Origin: Deltaproteobacteria bacterium
Lineage (GTDB): Bacteria > Myxococcota_A > UBA9160 > SZUA-336
DNA length: 64,000 bases
Reading direction: 5' to 3'
NCBI GenBank assembly: GCA_029261925.1
Contig: JAJDAJ010000039.1
Span: 1 to 64,000 of the forward strand
A program made the position numbers and the translations under genes. Below the pieces are notes generated by a model. That model made no database searches. It was not told where the DNA came from and saw only the letters and a program-made list of their open reading frames with translations. Position 1 is the stretch's first letter. Each line of letters opens with the position of its first letter. Below are positions 51,309 to 60,801 of this stretch, piece by piece.

Positions 51309-54293
51309 ATGGATCGCATCGCCATCGGGCTGCTGCTGAGCGTCGGGCTGGCGCTGCTGCCGGCCGGAGCCGCGGCGCGGGACTTCTGGAGCTTCGAGAC
51401 GGGTCCGGTCCGGCCGCTCGCGCTCTCCCCCGACGGCACGCGGCTGCTCGCGGTCAATACCCCGGATGCGCGCCTCGAGGTCTTCGACGTGATCCCCGGC
51501 GGGCTGGCACACGTGGCCTCGGTGCCGGTCGGGCTCGAGCCCTGCGCGGTCGCGCTGCGCACGCCCGACGAGGCCTGGGTCGTGAACCACCTGTCCGACT
51601 CCGTCAGCGTGGTCGCGCTCGCCGGTGGCGCTCCGCGGGTGGTCCGCACGCTGCGCGTGGGCGACGAGCCGCGCGACATCGTCTTCGCCGGGGCCGGCGG
51701 CTCGCGCGCCTTCGTCACGACGGCCGCGCGCGGCCAGGATCACCCGGCGCCCGCCGACCCGATGACACCGGGGATCGGGCGCGCCAGCGTCTTCGTGCTC
51801 GATGCCGCGAGCGGCGCGCAGCTCGCGGTTCTCACGCTGTTCGCGGACACGCCGCGCGCCCTGGCCGCGAGCCCCGATGGCTCGAAGGTGTACGCTGCCG
51901 CCTTCCACTCCGGCAACGGCACCACCGTGATCGGCGTCCCGCAGCTCCTCAGCGCGGGGATCGGCCAGCTGCCCCCGAGCGAGAACGAGCAGGCGCCGAT
52001 CGCGAGCGCGCCCGACGTGGCCCAGATCGTGCGCGACGATGCCGGCACCTGGCGCGACGCCCTCGGCGGCGCGATCCCGCCGGGCGTCATCCCGTTCACG
52101 CTCCCGGATCGCGACGTCTTCGAGATCGACGCGCTGGCCACGCCACCCACGGTCGTCGCCGAGCACTCCGGTGTCGGCACGATCCTGTTCAACATGGTGG
52201 TCCATCCCGACCCGCTGGACGGACGCGTCTTCGTCTCCAACACGGACGCCAACAACGCCGATCGCTTCGAGGGCTTCAGCACCACCTGGGGCAACCTGCG
52301 CGGCGAGCTGCACCGCGCGCGCATCAGCGTGCTCGACGGGGGTGCGGTGCTACCCCGCCACCTCAACAAGCATCTCGTGGCCCTGACCGAGTACGCAGCC
52401 GAGGGCAACGCGGCCGCGAACGCCGACAGCCTGGCGACGCCGCTCGAGATGGCCATCTCCGACGACGGGGAGACGCTGTACGTGGCGGCGTTCGGCTCGA
52501 GCAAGGTCGGCGTCTTCCCGGTGGCCGCGCTAGACGACGACTCCTTCGCCCCCGACGCCGCGACACACATCGAGGTCAGCGGCGGCGGACCGGGAGGCCT
52601 CGCGCTCGACGAGGCCGCGGGGCGCCTCTACGTGTGGACTCGATTCGACAACGGCATCTCGATCGTGGACCTCGCAGCAGGCGCCGAGATCGGCAAGGTC
52701 CCGATGCACGATGCCGAGCCCGCCGTGGTCCGCGACGGGCGTCCGCTCCTGTACGACGCACGCTTCACCTCGAGCAACGGCGAGGCCTCGTGCTCGGCCT
52801 GCCACGTGTTCGCCGACTTCGACAGCCTCGCCTGGGATCTGGGCGTGGTCGAGGCGCCGGTCGAGAACAATCCCAACCCCTTCGAGGTCGCCGTCGGCGG
52901 CAGTACGAGCTTCCACCCGCTCAAGGGGCCGATGACGACCCAGACGCTCCGCGGCATGAGCAACCACGGCGCGATGCACTGGCGGGGAGATCGCACCGAT
53001 GCCGACGACCCGGCCACCGGAGGTCGCAGCACGGACCAGGGCGCGTTCGAGCAGTTCAACGGCGCCTTCGAGGGCCTGCTGGGGCGGACCGCCCCGCTTC
53101 TCGACACCGAGATGACGGCGTTCGCCGAGTTCGTGCTCCAGATCGTCTCGCCGCCGAGCCCCGTCGCGCCGCTGCTCGCCGACCCCGACGCCGTCACGGC
53201 GTCGCAGCAGTCCGGCCGGGACTTCTTCGAGGGTCCCATCTCGGACTTCGTGCGGAGCTGCAACGGCTGTCACCTGCTCGACGCGAGCGCCGGGAACTTC
53301 GGCGGCGACGGGGACAGCTCCGTCGAGGGAGAGCCACAGGAGTTCAAGATCCCGCACATGCGCAACATGTACCAGAAGGTCGGACGCTTCGACGTCGCCG
53401 GCCCGCAGGTACGCGGCTTCGGCTTCCTGCACGACGGCAGCGTCGACACGCTGCTCAGCTTCCTGAGGTCGCCGGTCTTCCAGTTCCCCGGCGCTGACCC
53501 CCAGCGGCTCGAGGTCGTGGACTTCGCCATGGCCTTTCCCGCCGAGCTCGCCCCGGTCGTCGGCCAGCAGGTCACGCTCGACGCGTCGAACGCCCAGGAC
53601 GTGTCCGGACGGATCGACCTGCTGATCGGCCGCGCCGCCGCACCCTGGGTCCTGAAGGACGAGCCCGGAGCCCACCACTGCGACCTCGTCGTCAAGGGCA
53701 GCGTCGCCGGGGAGATGCGCGGCTGGGTCTACGACCCCGATGCCGCGCTCTTCATGCCCGACGCGGCGGGCGACCCGGCCCCCGGAGACGCGGCGCTGCG
53801 CGCGCTCGCGACCACGGCCGGCCAGGAGCTGACGTACACCTGCGTGCCGCCCGGATCGGGCACCCGCGCGGGCGTCGATCGCGACGCTGACGGCGAGCTC
53901 GACGCCGACGACAGCTGCCCGCTCGACGCCCCGGCCGGCCAGCCGGATCTCGACGGCGACGGCGTCGGCGCGATCTGCGACAGCTGCCCCGGAGAGGCCA
54001 ACTCGGATCAGACCGACAGCGGCGGCTTCGGAGCGGGCTCGCTCGCCGACGGGATCGGCGATGCCTGCCAGTGCGGCGACACCAGCGGCGACGGCGTCGC
54101 CACCGCGAGCGACGTGGATGAGCTGCGCGCCCACCTCAGCGGCGCGGGGAACATGACCGTGCCGTCCCACTGCAACCTGGTCGGGCCGCCCGGACCCGGG
54201 CCCGCGAGCTGCGACGCGGCCGACCTGGTCTCGCTCCGGCGTCGCGTCGCGGGTGCAGCGGTCGAGGGAGATCCCCAGATCTGCGGATCCTGA
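51309..54293 (+). CDS. Large exported beta-propeller/diheme (MauG-like) protein with TSP3 and dockerin-like end
   Basis: The product has 994 residues with a signal peptide (LLLSVGLALLPAGAAA). Residues about 30-470 are YVTN/lactonase-type beta-propeller repeats (VRPLALSPDGTRLLAVNTPD). Residues about 480-770 carry two c-type haem sites, CSACH (495-499) and CNGCH (651-655), and a MauG/cytochrome c peroxidase-like arrangement (FGFLHDGSVDTLLSFL). Residues about 855-915 hold thrombospondin type 3 calcium repeats (DRDADGELDADDSCPLDAPA). The last 60 residues are dockerin-like (CGDTSGDGVATASDVDELRA). It probably works outside the inner membrane in electron transfer or oxidation. A GGAGG lies upstream of the ATG. 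Confidence 0.85.
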   Translation: MDRIAIGLLLSVGLALLPAGAAARDFWSFETGPVRPLALSPDGTRLLAVNTPDARLEVFDVIPGGLAHVASVPVGLEPCAVALRTPDEAWVVNHLSDSVSVVALAGGAPRVVRTLRVGDEPRDIVFAGAGGSRAFVTTAARGQDHPAPADPMTPGIGRASVFVLDAASGAQLAVLTLFADTPRALAASPDGSKVYAAAFHSGNGTTVIGVPQLLSAGIGQLPPSENEQAPIASAPDVAQIVRDDAGTWRDALGGAIPPGVIPFTLPDRDVFEIDALATPPTVVAEHSGVGTILFNMVVHPDPLDGRVFVSNTDANNADRFEGFSTTWGNLRGELHRARISVLDGGAVLPRHLNKHLVALTEYAAEGNAAANADSLATPLEMAISDDGETLYVAAFGSSKVGVFPVAALDDDSFAPDAATHIEVSGGGPGGLALDEAAGRLYVWTRFDNGISIVDLAAGAEIGKVPMHDAEPAVVRDGRPLLYDARFTSSNGEASCSACHVFADFDSLAWDLGVVEAPVENNPNPFEVAVGGSTSFHPLKGPMTTQTLRGMSNHGAMHWRGDRTDADDPATGGRSTDQGAFEQFNGAFEGLLGRTAPLLDTEMTAFAEFVLQIVSPPSPVAPLLADPDAVTASQQSGRDFFEGPISDFVRSCNGCHLLDASAGNFGGDGDSSVEGEPQEFKIPHMRNMYQKVGRFDVAGPQVRGFGFLHDGSVDTLLSFLRSPVFQFPGADPQRLEVVDFAMAFPAELAPVVGQQVTLDASNAQDVSGRIDLLIGRAAAPWVLKDEPGAHHCDLVVKGSVAGEMRGWVYDPDAALFMPDAAGDPAPGDAALRALATTAGQELTYTCVPPGSGTRAGVDRDADGELDADDSCPLDAPAGQPDLDGDGVGAICDSCPGEANSDQTDSGGFGAGSLADGIGDACQCGDTSGDGVATASDVDELRAHLSGAGNMTVPSHCNLVGPPGPGPASCDAADLVSLRRRVAGAAVEGDPQICGS

Positions 54294-54298
54294 CGCGT

Positions 54299-55723
54299 CT
54301 ACGGCTCCAGCATCACCGGCGCGCCGGGAACGAACGGGAACACGGCGCCGCGCCAGGCGACCGCCGCGTGGTAGGTGGCGTTCAGCGTGCCGTGCACGTC
54401 GGAGCGCGCGTCGCCGGCCGGGATGCCGTCGACCCGCAGCTCGGGGTTCGAGTAGCGATTGATGGAGCTGCACCAGCCGCAGCTGCTGCCGTACGCCATG
54501 ATGGTGTGGAAGGCGTCGTCCGGCGCGATGTACCCGGACGAGAACGGTGCGGGCAGCGCGTCGATCTGGGCGTCGGTCGTGCCCTGGCTCCGCGCCGTGG
54601 CGGGATCGTGGCGCGCGCCCTGGTTGTGCGCGAGCTCGTGCGCGAAGACCTGGGGACTCCCGGTGCAGCGCGCCGCGACGACGCTGAACGCGTAGGGCGC
54701 GAAGGCCGACATCCACTGCGGCTGCGTCGGCACCCAGGCGATGCCGCAGGAGTCAGGGCTGGCAGGAGCGGTGATCAGGCTGACCTGATCGGCGCCGTGA
54801 TCATCGCGCAGCCGGTGCACGTGATCCATGCGCCGGTCGCCCGTCGCCGTCAGGTGATCGAGACTGTCCCCCAGAGCGTCGGGCTCGCTGTAGCCGTCCA
54901 CGGGCGCGCTGTGCACCAGCCGCAGGCGCTGTCGCACGCCGCTGCTCTCGTACGCCGCATTCGTGGCCGCCACGCTCATGGCGATGCGCGCCTCGGCTCC
55001 CGCCGATCCCCCGAGGGCCAGCTCCGCGGCGCGCGTGTAGAGCACGAGCACGTCGATCGTGGTCGACGGCTCGAGGGACCCCTGCGAGACCGCCGGAAGC
55101 CCGGTGTCGCCCGCACCCGCCGCCGCGCCGGGCGGCGCCGCGTGCACCTCGGCCGCGCCGCAGCCCGGCAGCTCGGAGGCGCGCAGCTCCTCGACCACGT
55201 GGCCGCCCGCGCCCGCCGAGATCGCGAACGTGCGGCCGTCGGGAAGCATCACGCTCATCGAGACGGCGCCGTCGACCCGCGCGGCCACGACCTCTGCGCC
55301 GGGGATTCCCTCGACCGCGCCGTACCAGACCTCGGCGTCGGAGCCGGCGCTGCGCGCGTCGCGCCGGCGCATCCGCACGTCGAAGACGGCATCCTCGAAG
55401 AGCTCCAGGCGGGCGCTCGGGCGCAGCCAGACCGCCGGATCCCGCGCCAGCGTCGCATGCCGCACGACGCCGCGCGCGGGCGGCGTGCCACCAGCGGGGG
55501 GCGCCACGCTGGACGCGGGCGCCGGTTCCGCCACGGGCACATCCGGCGCCGGCGCCCGGGGCGGGGCGGGGGGCTCGACCGCGCCGGGAGGGGCGGCGCG
55601 CGCGCGCGGCCCGGAGCGCGCCTCGGGCACGGGCCCGCGATCCGGCCCCGGGCGCACCCAGAGCAGGGATCCCGCCAGAAGCACGGCGGAGAGGACCAGG
55701 AGCCTGCGCACGGATCTCCTCAT
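54299..55723 (-). CDS. Exported metzincin zinc metalloprotease
   Basis: The product has 474 residues with an N-terminal membrane/signal segment (RLLVLSAVLLAGSLLWV), then a 60-residue Pro/Ala-rich stretch. The zinc motif is HELAHNQGARHD (His362, Glu363, His366, His372), the HExxHxxGxxHD form of M12-like metzincins, and the Met-turn is HTIMAYGS. A propeptide-like region (residues 90-210) precedes DVLVLYTRAAELALGG. It is probably a secreted endopeptidase. It converges with the beta-propeller/diheme gene with a 5-base gap. Confidence 0.85.
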   Translation of the reverse strand: MRRSVRRLLVLSAVLLAGSLLWVRPGPDRGPVPEARSGPRARAAPPGAVEPPAPPRAPAPDVPVAEPAPASSVAPPAGGTPPARGVVRHATLARDPAVWLRPSARLELFEDAVFDVRMRRRDARSAGSDAEVWYGAVEGIPGAEVVAARVDGAVSMSVMLPDGRTFAISAGAGGHVVEELRASELPGCGAAEVHAAPPGAAAGAGDTGLPAVSQGSLEPSTTIDVLVLYTRAAELALGGSAGAEARIAMSVAATNAAYESSGVRQRLRLVHSAPVDGYSEPDALGDSLDHLTATGDRRMDHVHRLRDDHGADQVSLITAPASPDSCGIAWVPTQPQWMSAFAPYAFSVVAARCTGSPQVFAHELAHNQGARHDPATARSQGTTDAQIDALPAPFSSGYIAPDDAFHTIMAYGSSCGWCSSINRYSNPELRVDGIPAGDARSDVHGTLNATYHAAVAWRGAVFPFVPGAPVMLEP

Positions 55724-55791
55724 CGAGGTGGGTCCCGTGCGACATCGGTCCGCCGCCGCCGGTTCTTAGGAGCGGCGTCACGTGGCGTGCG

Positions 55792-56445
55792 TCAGACGAG
55801 TGCGAGCGTCCAGTCCGCGACGCGGTCCGCGACCTCATCGAGCGCCTCGTCGTCGCTGCGACCGGAGCGCTTGAGCACGTGGAAACCGTGGTCGCCGCTC
55901 TCGATCCAGTGCAGGGTCGCCCGCTTGCCCAGCCCGGTGCACACGACCTGCAGATCCTCGCGCCCGGCGAGTCCGTCGCGCGTCCCCTGAACGAAGAGCA
56001 GCGGCAGCTTCACATCGCGGAGGTGATCGGCGCGCTCGCGCGAGGGGCGACCCGCCGCGTGCAGCGGAAAGCCCAGGAAGACCAGGCCGGCCACACCCGC
56101 CAGCGGCGCCTCGCTCGCGGCCAGGGACGTCATGCGCCCGCCCATGGACTTGCCCCCCGCCACCAGGAGCAGACCGCGCAGCTCGCGGGCAGCGCGCGAG
56201 ACCGCGCTGCGAACCGTGCGCAGCAGGGTCGTGCGGTGATCCGGGCGGCGCCGACCCGCCTCGGTGTAGGGGAACTGGAAGCGGAACGTCGCGATGCCGC
56301 GCTCGGCGAGCCGGCCGGCCATCGACTCCATGAACGCGTGGCGCATGTCGGCCCCGGCGCCGTGGGCCAGCACGTAGCCGGCGCGGGCGCGCGGCGGGCG
56401 CAGGGCGATCCACGAGACCTCGCCACCCCGCCCGTCCAGCGACAT
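55792..56445 (-). CDS. Alpha/beta hydrolase (KANL3/Tex30-like)
   Basis: The product has 217 residues. AGYVLAHGAGADMRHAFMES gives the oxyanion loop; the nucleophile elbow is AGGKSMGGRMTSLAA; the acid/base end is QGTRDGLAGRED and SGDHGFHVLKR. This pattern fits the dienelactone hydrolase-like KANL3/Tex30 group. Substrate unknown. I use ATG 56445, with GAGG 6 bases upstream; a GTG at 56469 is an alternative that leaves only a 3-base gap from the upstream molybdenum cofactor gene, so the two may be co-transcribed. Confidence 0.82.
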   Translation of the reverse strand: MSLDGRGGEVSWIALRPPRARAGYVLAHGAGADMRHAFMESMAGRLAERGIATFRFQFPYTEAGRRRPDHRTTLLRTVRSAVSRAARELRGLLLVAGGKSMGGRMTSLAASEAPLAGVAGLVFLGFPLHAAGRPSRERADHLRDVKLPLLFVQGTRDGLAGREDLQVVCTGLGKRATLHWIESGDHGFHVLKRSGRSDDEALDEVADRVADWTLALV

Positions 56446-56472
56446 GCGGCCCTCGCGCGCCCGCGCCACCCG

Positions 56473-58368
56473 CTACTCCGGCGCCGGGAAACCGGCGCGC
56501 TCGAGGCGCGCGCGCAGCTCTCCGCCCGGTTCCAGAAGGCGCAGCAGCGCGCGCACCGCGGGTCGCTCGAGGCGGTCGCGCGGAACGGCGAAGTCGTAGC
56601 GCTCCTGGCGCAGCGGAACGAAGCGCAGACCGGCCTCGCGCGCGACGGTCTCGATGGTCACGCCCCAGTCCGCACGCCGCTGGGCGATCGCGGCGGCCAC
56701 GGCGTGGTGGGAGCGGGGCTCCAGCGCGAAGCCGTCGGGTCGGCGCTCCCCGAGCAGCTCGTCGATGAGGACGCGCGTCCCGCTGCCGCGGTTGCGGTTG
56801 ACCATGCGCACGCCCGGAGCGTCGAGCAGCGCCTCGAGGTCACGCGTCTCGTCGGCACGCGTGGCCACGCCCTGCATGCGCAGGTAGCCGGGGACCAGCT
56901 CGAGCGCGGGCCCCATGAAGGGCGTGTTGTACGTGCCCGAGGCGGGGTCGAGCAGGTGCGTCGGGGCCACGTCGCACTCGCCGCGGGTGGCCGCGTCGAT
57001 CCCGCCCTGGCTGCCGACCGCGATCAGCTTGATCGAGAAGCCGGCGTCGCGCACCGCGCCCGCGATCAGGTCGAGGCCGGTGCAGTGGCTCCCGACGATC
57101 ACCAGATCCGCGGGCTCGATCGAGCCGCCCAGCAGGGTGACCTCGACATCGGTGCCGGCCTCGACGATCTCGGTGGTGCGCGGGATGCGCACGAAGCCGT
57201 CGGCACGGCTGAAGCTGGTGACGCTGCCGCTGCCCTTGCCCATCGGGTACGCCGCCAGCTCGCCCGAGCTGGTGCGCACCAGCCCCACGAGCAGGTACTC
57301 GAGGCGGCCGCGCTCGCTGTTGACCCGCACGGCCAGGCGCGCGCGGCGCAGCTCGCGCCGCTGGGCGGAGCGGCCCGATAGCCGGCGCAGCACCGGTCCG
57401 ACGAACTCGTGGAAGGTGAAGATCGCGGACGTCGGGAATCCGGGCAGGATCACCACGGGGCGACCGAGGTGAGCGGCCAGGCAGATCGGCTTGCCCGGCT
57501 TCAGCGCCACGCCGTGCACCACGATGCCCGGCTCGAGATCCGAGACCACGCGGTACGAGACATCGCCCTCGCCCTTCGAGGTGCCGCCGGAGAGCAGCAC
57601 CACGTCGAAGTCGGACAGCGCGTCGAGCGTCACCTTGCGCAGCGCGGCGTGCTCGTCGCGGAAAGCGCCGAGGAAGACCGGGTCCCCGCCGAGCTCGCGC
57701 ACGGCGTCGCAGAGGATCCGGCCGTTGGAGTCGTAGACCAGCCCTGGGCGCATGGGCTGCCCCGGGGCGACGATCTCGTCGCCCGTCGAGATCACGGCGA
57801 CGCGCGGTCGGCGCCAGACCTCCACCTGGGCCGCCCCGATCGCCGCGAGCACGCCGGTCTCGCGCGAGCTCAGCGGGGTACCGCCGAGCAGCACCGTCTC
57901 GCCGCGTCCCATGTCGGTACCCGCGAACGAGATCGCGGCGCCCGGCACGCGCGCGCCGCGCACGATCAGGCGACCGTCGGGGCTGATGTCGGTCAGCTCG
58001 ATGGGCACGACCGCATCGGCGCCGCGCGGCAGCATGCCGCCCGTGGCGATCTGCGTGGCCGTGCCGGGGAGAACCTCCTGGCGCGGCTCGACACCCGTGG
58101 GCAGGGTCTCGGCGTTGAGGGCCAGCTCGACGGGCTCGGACTCGCTCGCGCCGAAGGTGTCCACCGCACGCACGGCGAACCCGTCCATGTTCGAGCGGTC
58201 GAAACTCGGCACGTCCACGGCGGCGTGCACGTCGCGGGCCAGGACTCGCCCGAGCGCGTCGGCGAGCGCGACCCGCTCGCTGCTGGCCGGCACCAGGTCG
58301 AGCGCCGCATGCCAGCGCAGCTCCGCCTCGTCGCGGTCGATCACCTCGAGGAACTGCTCCTGCCTCAC
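56473..58368 (-). CDS. MoeA fused to periplasmic-binding-protein-like domain
   Basis: The product has 631 residues. The MoeA part (about 1-405) has FDRSNMDGFAVRAVDTFG, PGTATQIATGGMLPRGADAV, RVAVISTGDEIVAPGQPMRP, VVLLSGGTSKGEGD and KPGKPICLAAHLGRPVVILP. The C-terminal part (about 410-631) is a type 2 binding-protein fold (ADLVIVGSHCTGLDLIAGAV, then HLLDPASGTYNTPFMGPALE and RNRGSGTRVLIDELLGE). This fusion is known and is thought to sense or deliver molybdate, tungstate or another ligand during metal insertion into molybdopterin. The GTG start overlaps the stop of the upstream moeA by four bases. Confidence 0.9.
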   Translation of the reverse strand: MRQEQFLEVIDRDEAELRWHAALDLVPASSERVALADALGRVLARDVHAAVDVPSFDRSNMDGFAVRAVDTFGASESEPVELALNAETLPTGVEPRQEVLPGTATQIATGGMLPRGADAVVPIELTDISPDGRLIVRGARVPGAAISFAGTDMGRGETVLLGGTPLSSRETGVLAAIGAAQVEVWRRPRVAVISTGDEIVAPGQPMRPGLVYDSNGRILCDAVRELGGDPVFLGAFRDEHAALRKVTLDALSDFDVVLLSGGTSKGEGDVSYRVVSDLEPGIVVHGVALKPGKPICLAAHLGRPVVILPGFPTSAIFTFHEFVGPVLRRLSGRSAQRRELRRARLAVRVNSERGRLEYLLVGLVRTSSGELAAYPMGKGSGSVTSFSRADGFVRIPRTTEIVEAGTDVEVTLLGGSIEPADLVIVGSHCTGLDLIAGAVRDAGFSIKLIAVGSQGGIDAATRGECDVAPTHLLDPASGTYNTPFMGPALELVPGYLRMQGVATRADETRDLEALLDAPGVRMVNRNRGSGTRVLIDELLGERRPDGFALEPRSHHAVAAAIAQRRADWGVTIETVAREAGLRFVPLRQERYDFAVPRDRLERPAVRALLRLLEPGGELRARLERAGFPAPE

Positions 58369-59615
58369 GGGTCGAGCTCCCCCGGGGGCTCGTCGTCGTA
58401 CAGCAGAACCTCGACCTCGGCGCCCGCTGCCAGACCCTCGAGCTCGCGCGGCACGATCACCGCGCCGGTCGCGCGCACCGTCGACGACAGGATCGACGCG
58501 CCCGAGGTCGCGATCGGAACCACGCCGTCGGGCGTCAGCTCCACGCGCACGTAGTCGGTACGGCCGACCTCGGAACTGAGCTTGCGCGCCAGCGGCGCGT
58601 GCGTCCGGCGGTGCGGCCAGGCGCGCGAGCGCCCGCCCAGCGCGCGCAGCGTCGGCCCCGCGAAGAACTCGTAGGCGCACAGGCAGCTCACGGGATTGCC
58701 CGGGAGCAGGAAGACCAGGCGGTCCCCGATGCGCCCGCCACCCGCGGGGCTCGACGGGCGCATGGTGACGCCGTGGAAGTCCACCGTGCCCAGCTCGGCC
58801 AGCAGGCGCGGCGCGTGATCCTCCTCGCCGACGGAGCTGCCCCCGGAGACCAGGAGCACGTCGGCAGCCTCGCCGAGCAGGGCCTCGCGGATCCGCTCCG
58901 GGCGATCGGGCACGATCTCGAAGGGCAGCAGCTCGCCGCCGTCGCGCCGGACCAGCGCGGAGAGCACGCTGGAGTTCGAGTCCACGATGCGAACGCCGTC
59001 GGGGCACGCGCCCGGGGGCAGCAGCTCGTCCCCGGTGATCACGAGCTGCACGCGCGGCCGGCGAACGCAGTCGACGCGCGCGCGGCCGATGGAGGCCAGG
59101 AGGCCGGCGTCCTGCGGACGCAGGCGCCGGCCGCGGCGCAGCACGACCTCGCCCTCGCGGATGTCCTCGCCGATCGCACCCACGTTCTTGCGCGGTGCCA
59201 CCGGCTCCAGCAGCTCCACGCCACCGTCTCGCTCTCGACAGACCTCGGCCTTGATCACGGCATCGGCACCGGCGGGCAGGGGCGCGCCGGTCATGATGCG
59301 CACGGCCTGCCCCGGACCGACCTGGCCCTCGAACGGCCGCCCCGGGAGCGACACCCCCAGCAGCCCGAGGCGCAGCGCCGCGTACTCCGAGGCGCCGAAG
59401 CTGTCCTCGCCGCGAACCGCGTAGCCGTCCATGGCGGCGCGCGGGAAGCCGGGAACGCTGACGCCGGCGGTCACGTCGGCCACGAGCACGCGGCCCACGC
59501 ACTCGCCGAGCTCGACGCTCTCGGCGGCCAGCGGGCGCGCCGCCTTGCTCAGCAGCGCGTCGACCTGCTCCACGTCGACGCGCTCGTCGAAGCCGCGCAT
59601 CCGGACGTCGCGCAT
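58365..59615 (-). CDS. moeA: Molybdopterin molybdenumtransferase
   Basis: The product has 416 residues. It has PGFPRAAMDGYAVRGEDSFG, PGQAVRIMTGAPLPAGADAV, VQLVITGDELLPPGACPDGV, VLLVSGGSSVGEEDHA and FLLPGNPVSCLCAYEFFAGP, all MoeA features. It inserts molybdenum into adenylylated molybdopterin. It is the second MoeA homologue in this unit; the duplicate may handle tungsten or act with the binding-protein fusion. The ATG at 59615 was used and an alternative lies 15 bases on. It follows the MoaD-like gene by 23 bases. Confidence 0.9.
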   Translation of the reverse strand: MRDVRMRGFDERVDVEQVDALLSKAARPLAAESVELGECVGRVLVADVTAGVSVPGFPRAAMDGYAVRGEDSFGASEYAALRLGLLGVSLPGRPFEGQVGPGQAVRIMTGAPLPAGADAVIKAEVCRERDGGVELLEPVAPRKNVGAIGEDIREGEVVLRRGRRLRPQDAGLLASIGRARVDCVRRPRVQLVITGDELLPPGACPDGVRIVDSNSSVLSALVRRDGGELLPFEIVPDRPERIREALLGEAADVLLVSGGSSVGEEDHAPRLLAELGTVDFHGVTMRPSSPAGGGRIGDRLVFLLPGNPVSCLCAYEFFAGPTLRALGGRSRAWPHRRTHAPLARKLSSEVGRTDYVRVELTPDGVVPIATSGASILSSTVRATGAVIVPRELEGLAAGAEVEVLLYDDEPPGELDP

Positions 59616-59638
59616 TCGCAGCCCCCGGATCGTCCCGC

Positions 59639-59908
59639 TCAGCCGCCGGAAATCGCCGCCAGGACCTCGATCTCGTCGCCGGCCTCGACCGGGGCATCGA
59701 GCGATCCGGCGTCGAGCGGCTCGCCGTTGCGGAAGAGCTTCACGAAGCGATGCACCTGGCCCCGGGCGTCGAAGACCTGGGCGCCGAATCCGGGATGCCG
59801 AGCGTCCACCGCCTCGATGCAGGCGCGCACACTGCCGGCTTCCACCTCGATCTCGCCCCGGCCGCCGGTCGGTCCCTGGTAGGGCGGCGGTACGATGACC
59901 TTCGCCAT
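59639..59908 (-). CDS. MoaD/ThiS-like ubiquitin-fold sulfur carrier
   Basis: The product has 89 residues with a beta-grasp pattern (GRGEIEVEAGSVRACIEAV) and ends in Gly-Gly (EIEVLAAISGG), the site of thiocarboxylate formation. It supplies sulfur to the dithiolene of molybdopterin if it is MoaD, or to another pathway if it belongs to the ThiS/CysO set. Position directly before two moeA genes favours the molybdenum cofactor. No MoaE or MoeB gene is nearby. Confidence 0.85.
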   Translation of the reverse strand: MAKVIVPPPYQGPTGGRGEIEVEAGSVRACIEAVDARHPGFGAQVFDARGQVHRFVKLFRNGEPLDAGSLDAPVEAGDEIEVLAAISGG

Positions 59909-59915
59909 GCGGCGA

Positions 59916-59928
59916 TTCTAGCAGGCCC
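59916..59928. repeat. ATTCTAGCAGGCC copy of the short repeat
   Basis: It contains CTAGCAGGC, the outer end of the repeat element at 34444-34542, in the 62-base gap upstream of the MoaD-like gene. The inner half of the repeat is not recognisable. Confidence 0.3.
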
Positions 59929-59970
59929 CCGGCGGGAGCCCGGCGCGCTTGCCTGGCGTCGGCGGCCGCC

Positions 59971-60735
59971 TCAGAGGCCGGGCGCGCCGAAGGCGTAGGT
60001 CCAGACGCGGCGCCCGCCCCGGAAGCCCAGGCTCGCGTAGAGCGAGCGTGCCGGCACGTTGCCCTCGCGGACCTGCAGGGCCGTCCAGCGGCCGGGGCTC
60101 TCCAGCGCGCGCACCAGCGCCACCACCACGGCGCGCGCCAGACCCTGCCGGCGGCAGTCCTCGCGGGTCTCGAAGTGGGCCAGCATCGCGACCCGCCCGG
60201 TCACGAAGCGCACGCCCCCGACCGACGCGAGCTCGCCGTGCGCATCGCGGGCGCCGTAGAACGGCCCGAACTCGAGCTGCACCGGCGAGAAGCGCGAGCC
60301 GTAGAAGCGCGAGAGCTCGGCGGCGTCGGAGAGCGCCTCCACGCGCGGATCCGGCTCCGGGATCGGCGCGTGCGTGAAGCGCACCATCAGCTCCTCGACG
60401 CGCACCAGCTGGCCCCCCGCAGCGGCGACTTCGCTCGCGATGCGCGCCGGCACCTGCGTGGCGAAGGGACGCGGCGCGCGCTCGAGCAGCGCGCTGGCGA
60501 CACCCGGCAGACGCGCCGCCAGCGGCACGAAGGTGTAGGGCAGGATCCCGCGCTGCACCCCGAGCAGCCCGAGCAGCCGCTCGCCCTCGAGCGCCTGCCA
60601 GAGCTCGGTGCGCTCGCGCAGCGGCGCGAGCTCCAGCGCACCGTGAAGCCAGGCGCGATCGGGGAGCTGCTCCTCCGTGAACGCGCGCGCGCGCTCGAGC
60701 TCGAGCGCATCCCCTGCTGCCCGCACGATCTTCAC
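59971..60735 (-). CDS. GNAT-family N-acetyltransferase
   Basis: The product has 254 residues. The acetyl-CoA motif is MLAHFETREDCRRQGLARAV, with the R-Q-G-L-A loop, and the final WTALQVREGNVPARSLYASL is a typical GNAT end. The first 150 residues form an extra N-terminal domain, as in two-domain GNATs. The acceptor is not predictable. The start is GTG 60735. Confidence 0.82.
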   Translation of the reverse strand: MKIVRAAGDALELERARAFTEEQLPDRAWLHGALELAPLRERTELWQALEGERLLGLLGVQRGILPYTFVPLAARLPGVASALLERAPRPFATQVPARIASEVAAAGGQLVRVEELMVRFTHAPIPEPDPRVEALSDAAELSRFYGSRFSPVQLEFGPFYGARDAHGELASVGGVRFVTGRVAMLAHFETREDCRRQGLARAVVVALVRALESPGRWTALQVREGNVPARSLYASLGFRGGRRVWTYAFGAPGL

Positions 60736-60801
60736 GCGCGCAGTCTAGACCAGCGCGTCCGGATCCGTCGGGGCGACCTGCACGAGCCGCCAGCCCGCGC
60801 G

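Noticed and set aside
49982..53497. A 1171-codon plus-strand open frame across the metallo-beta-lactamase-fold and beta-propeller genes
   Set aside because: The translation is Arg/Gly/Ala-rich with no recognisable domain, while both underlying genes have clear signal peptides, metal and haem motifs in their own frames.
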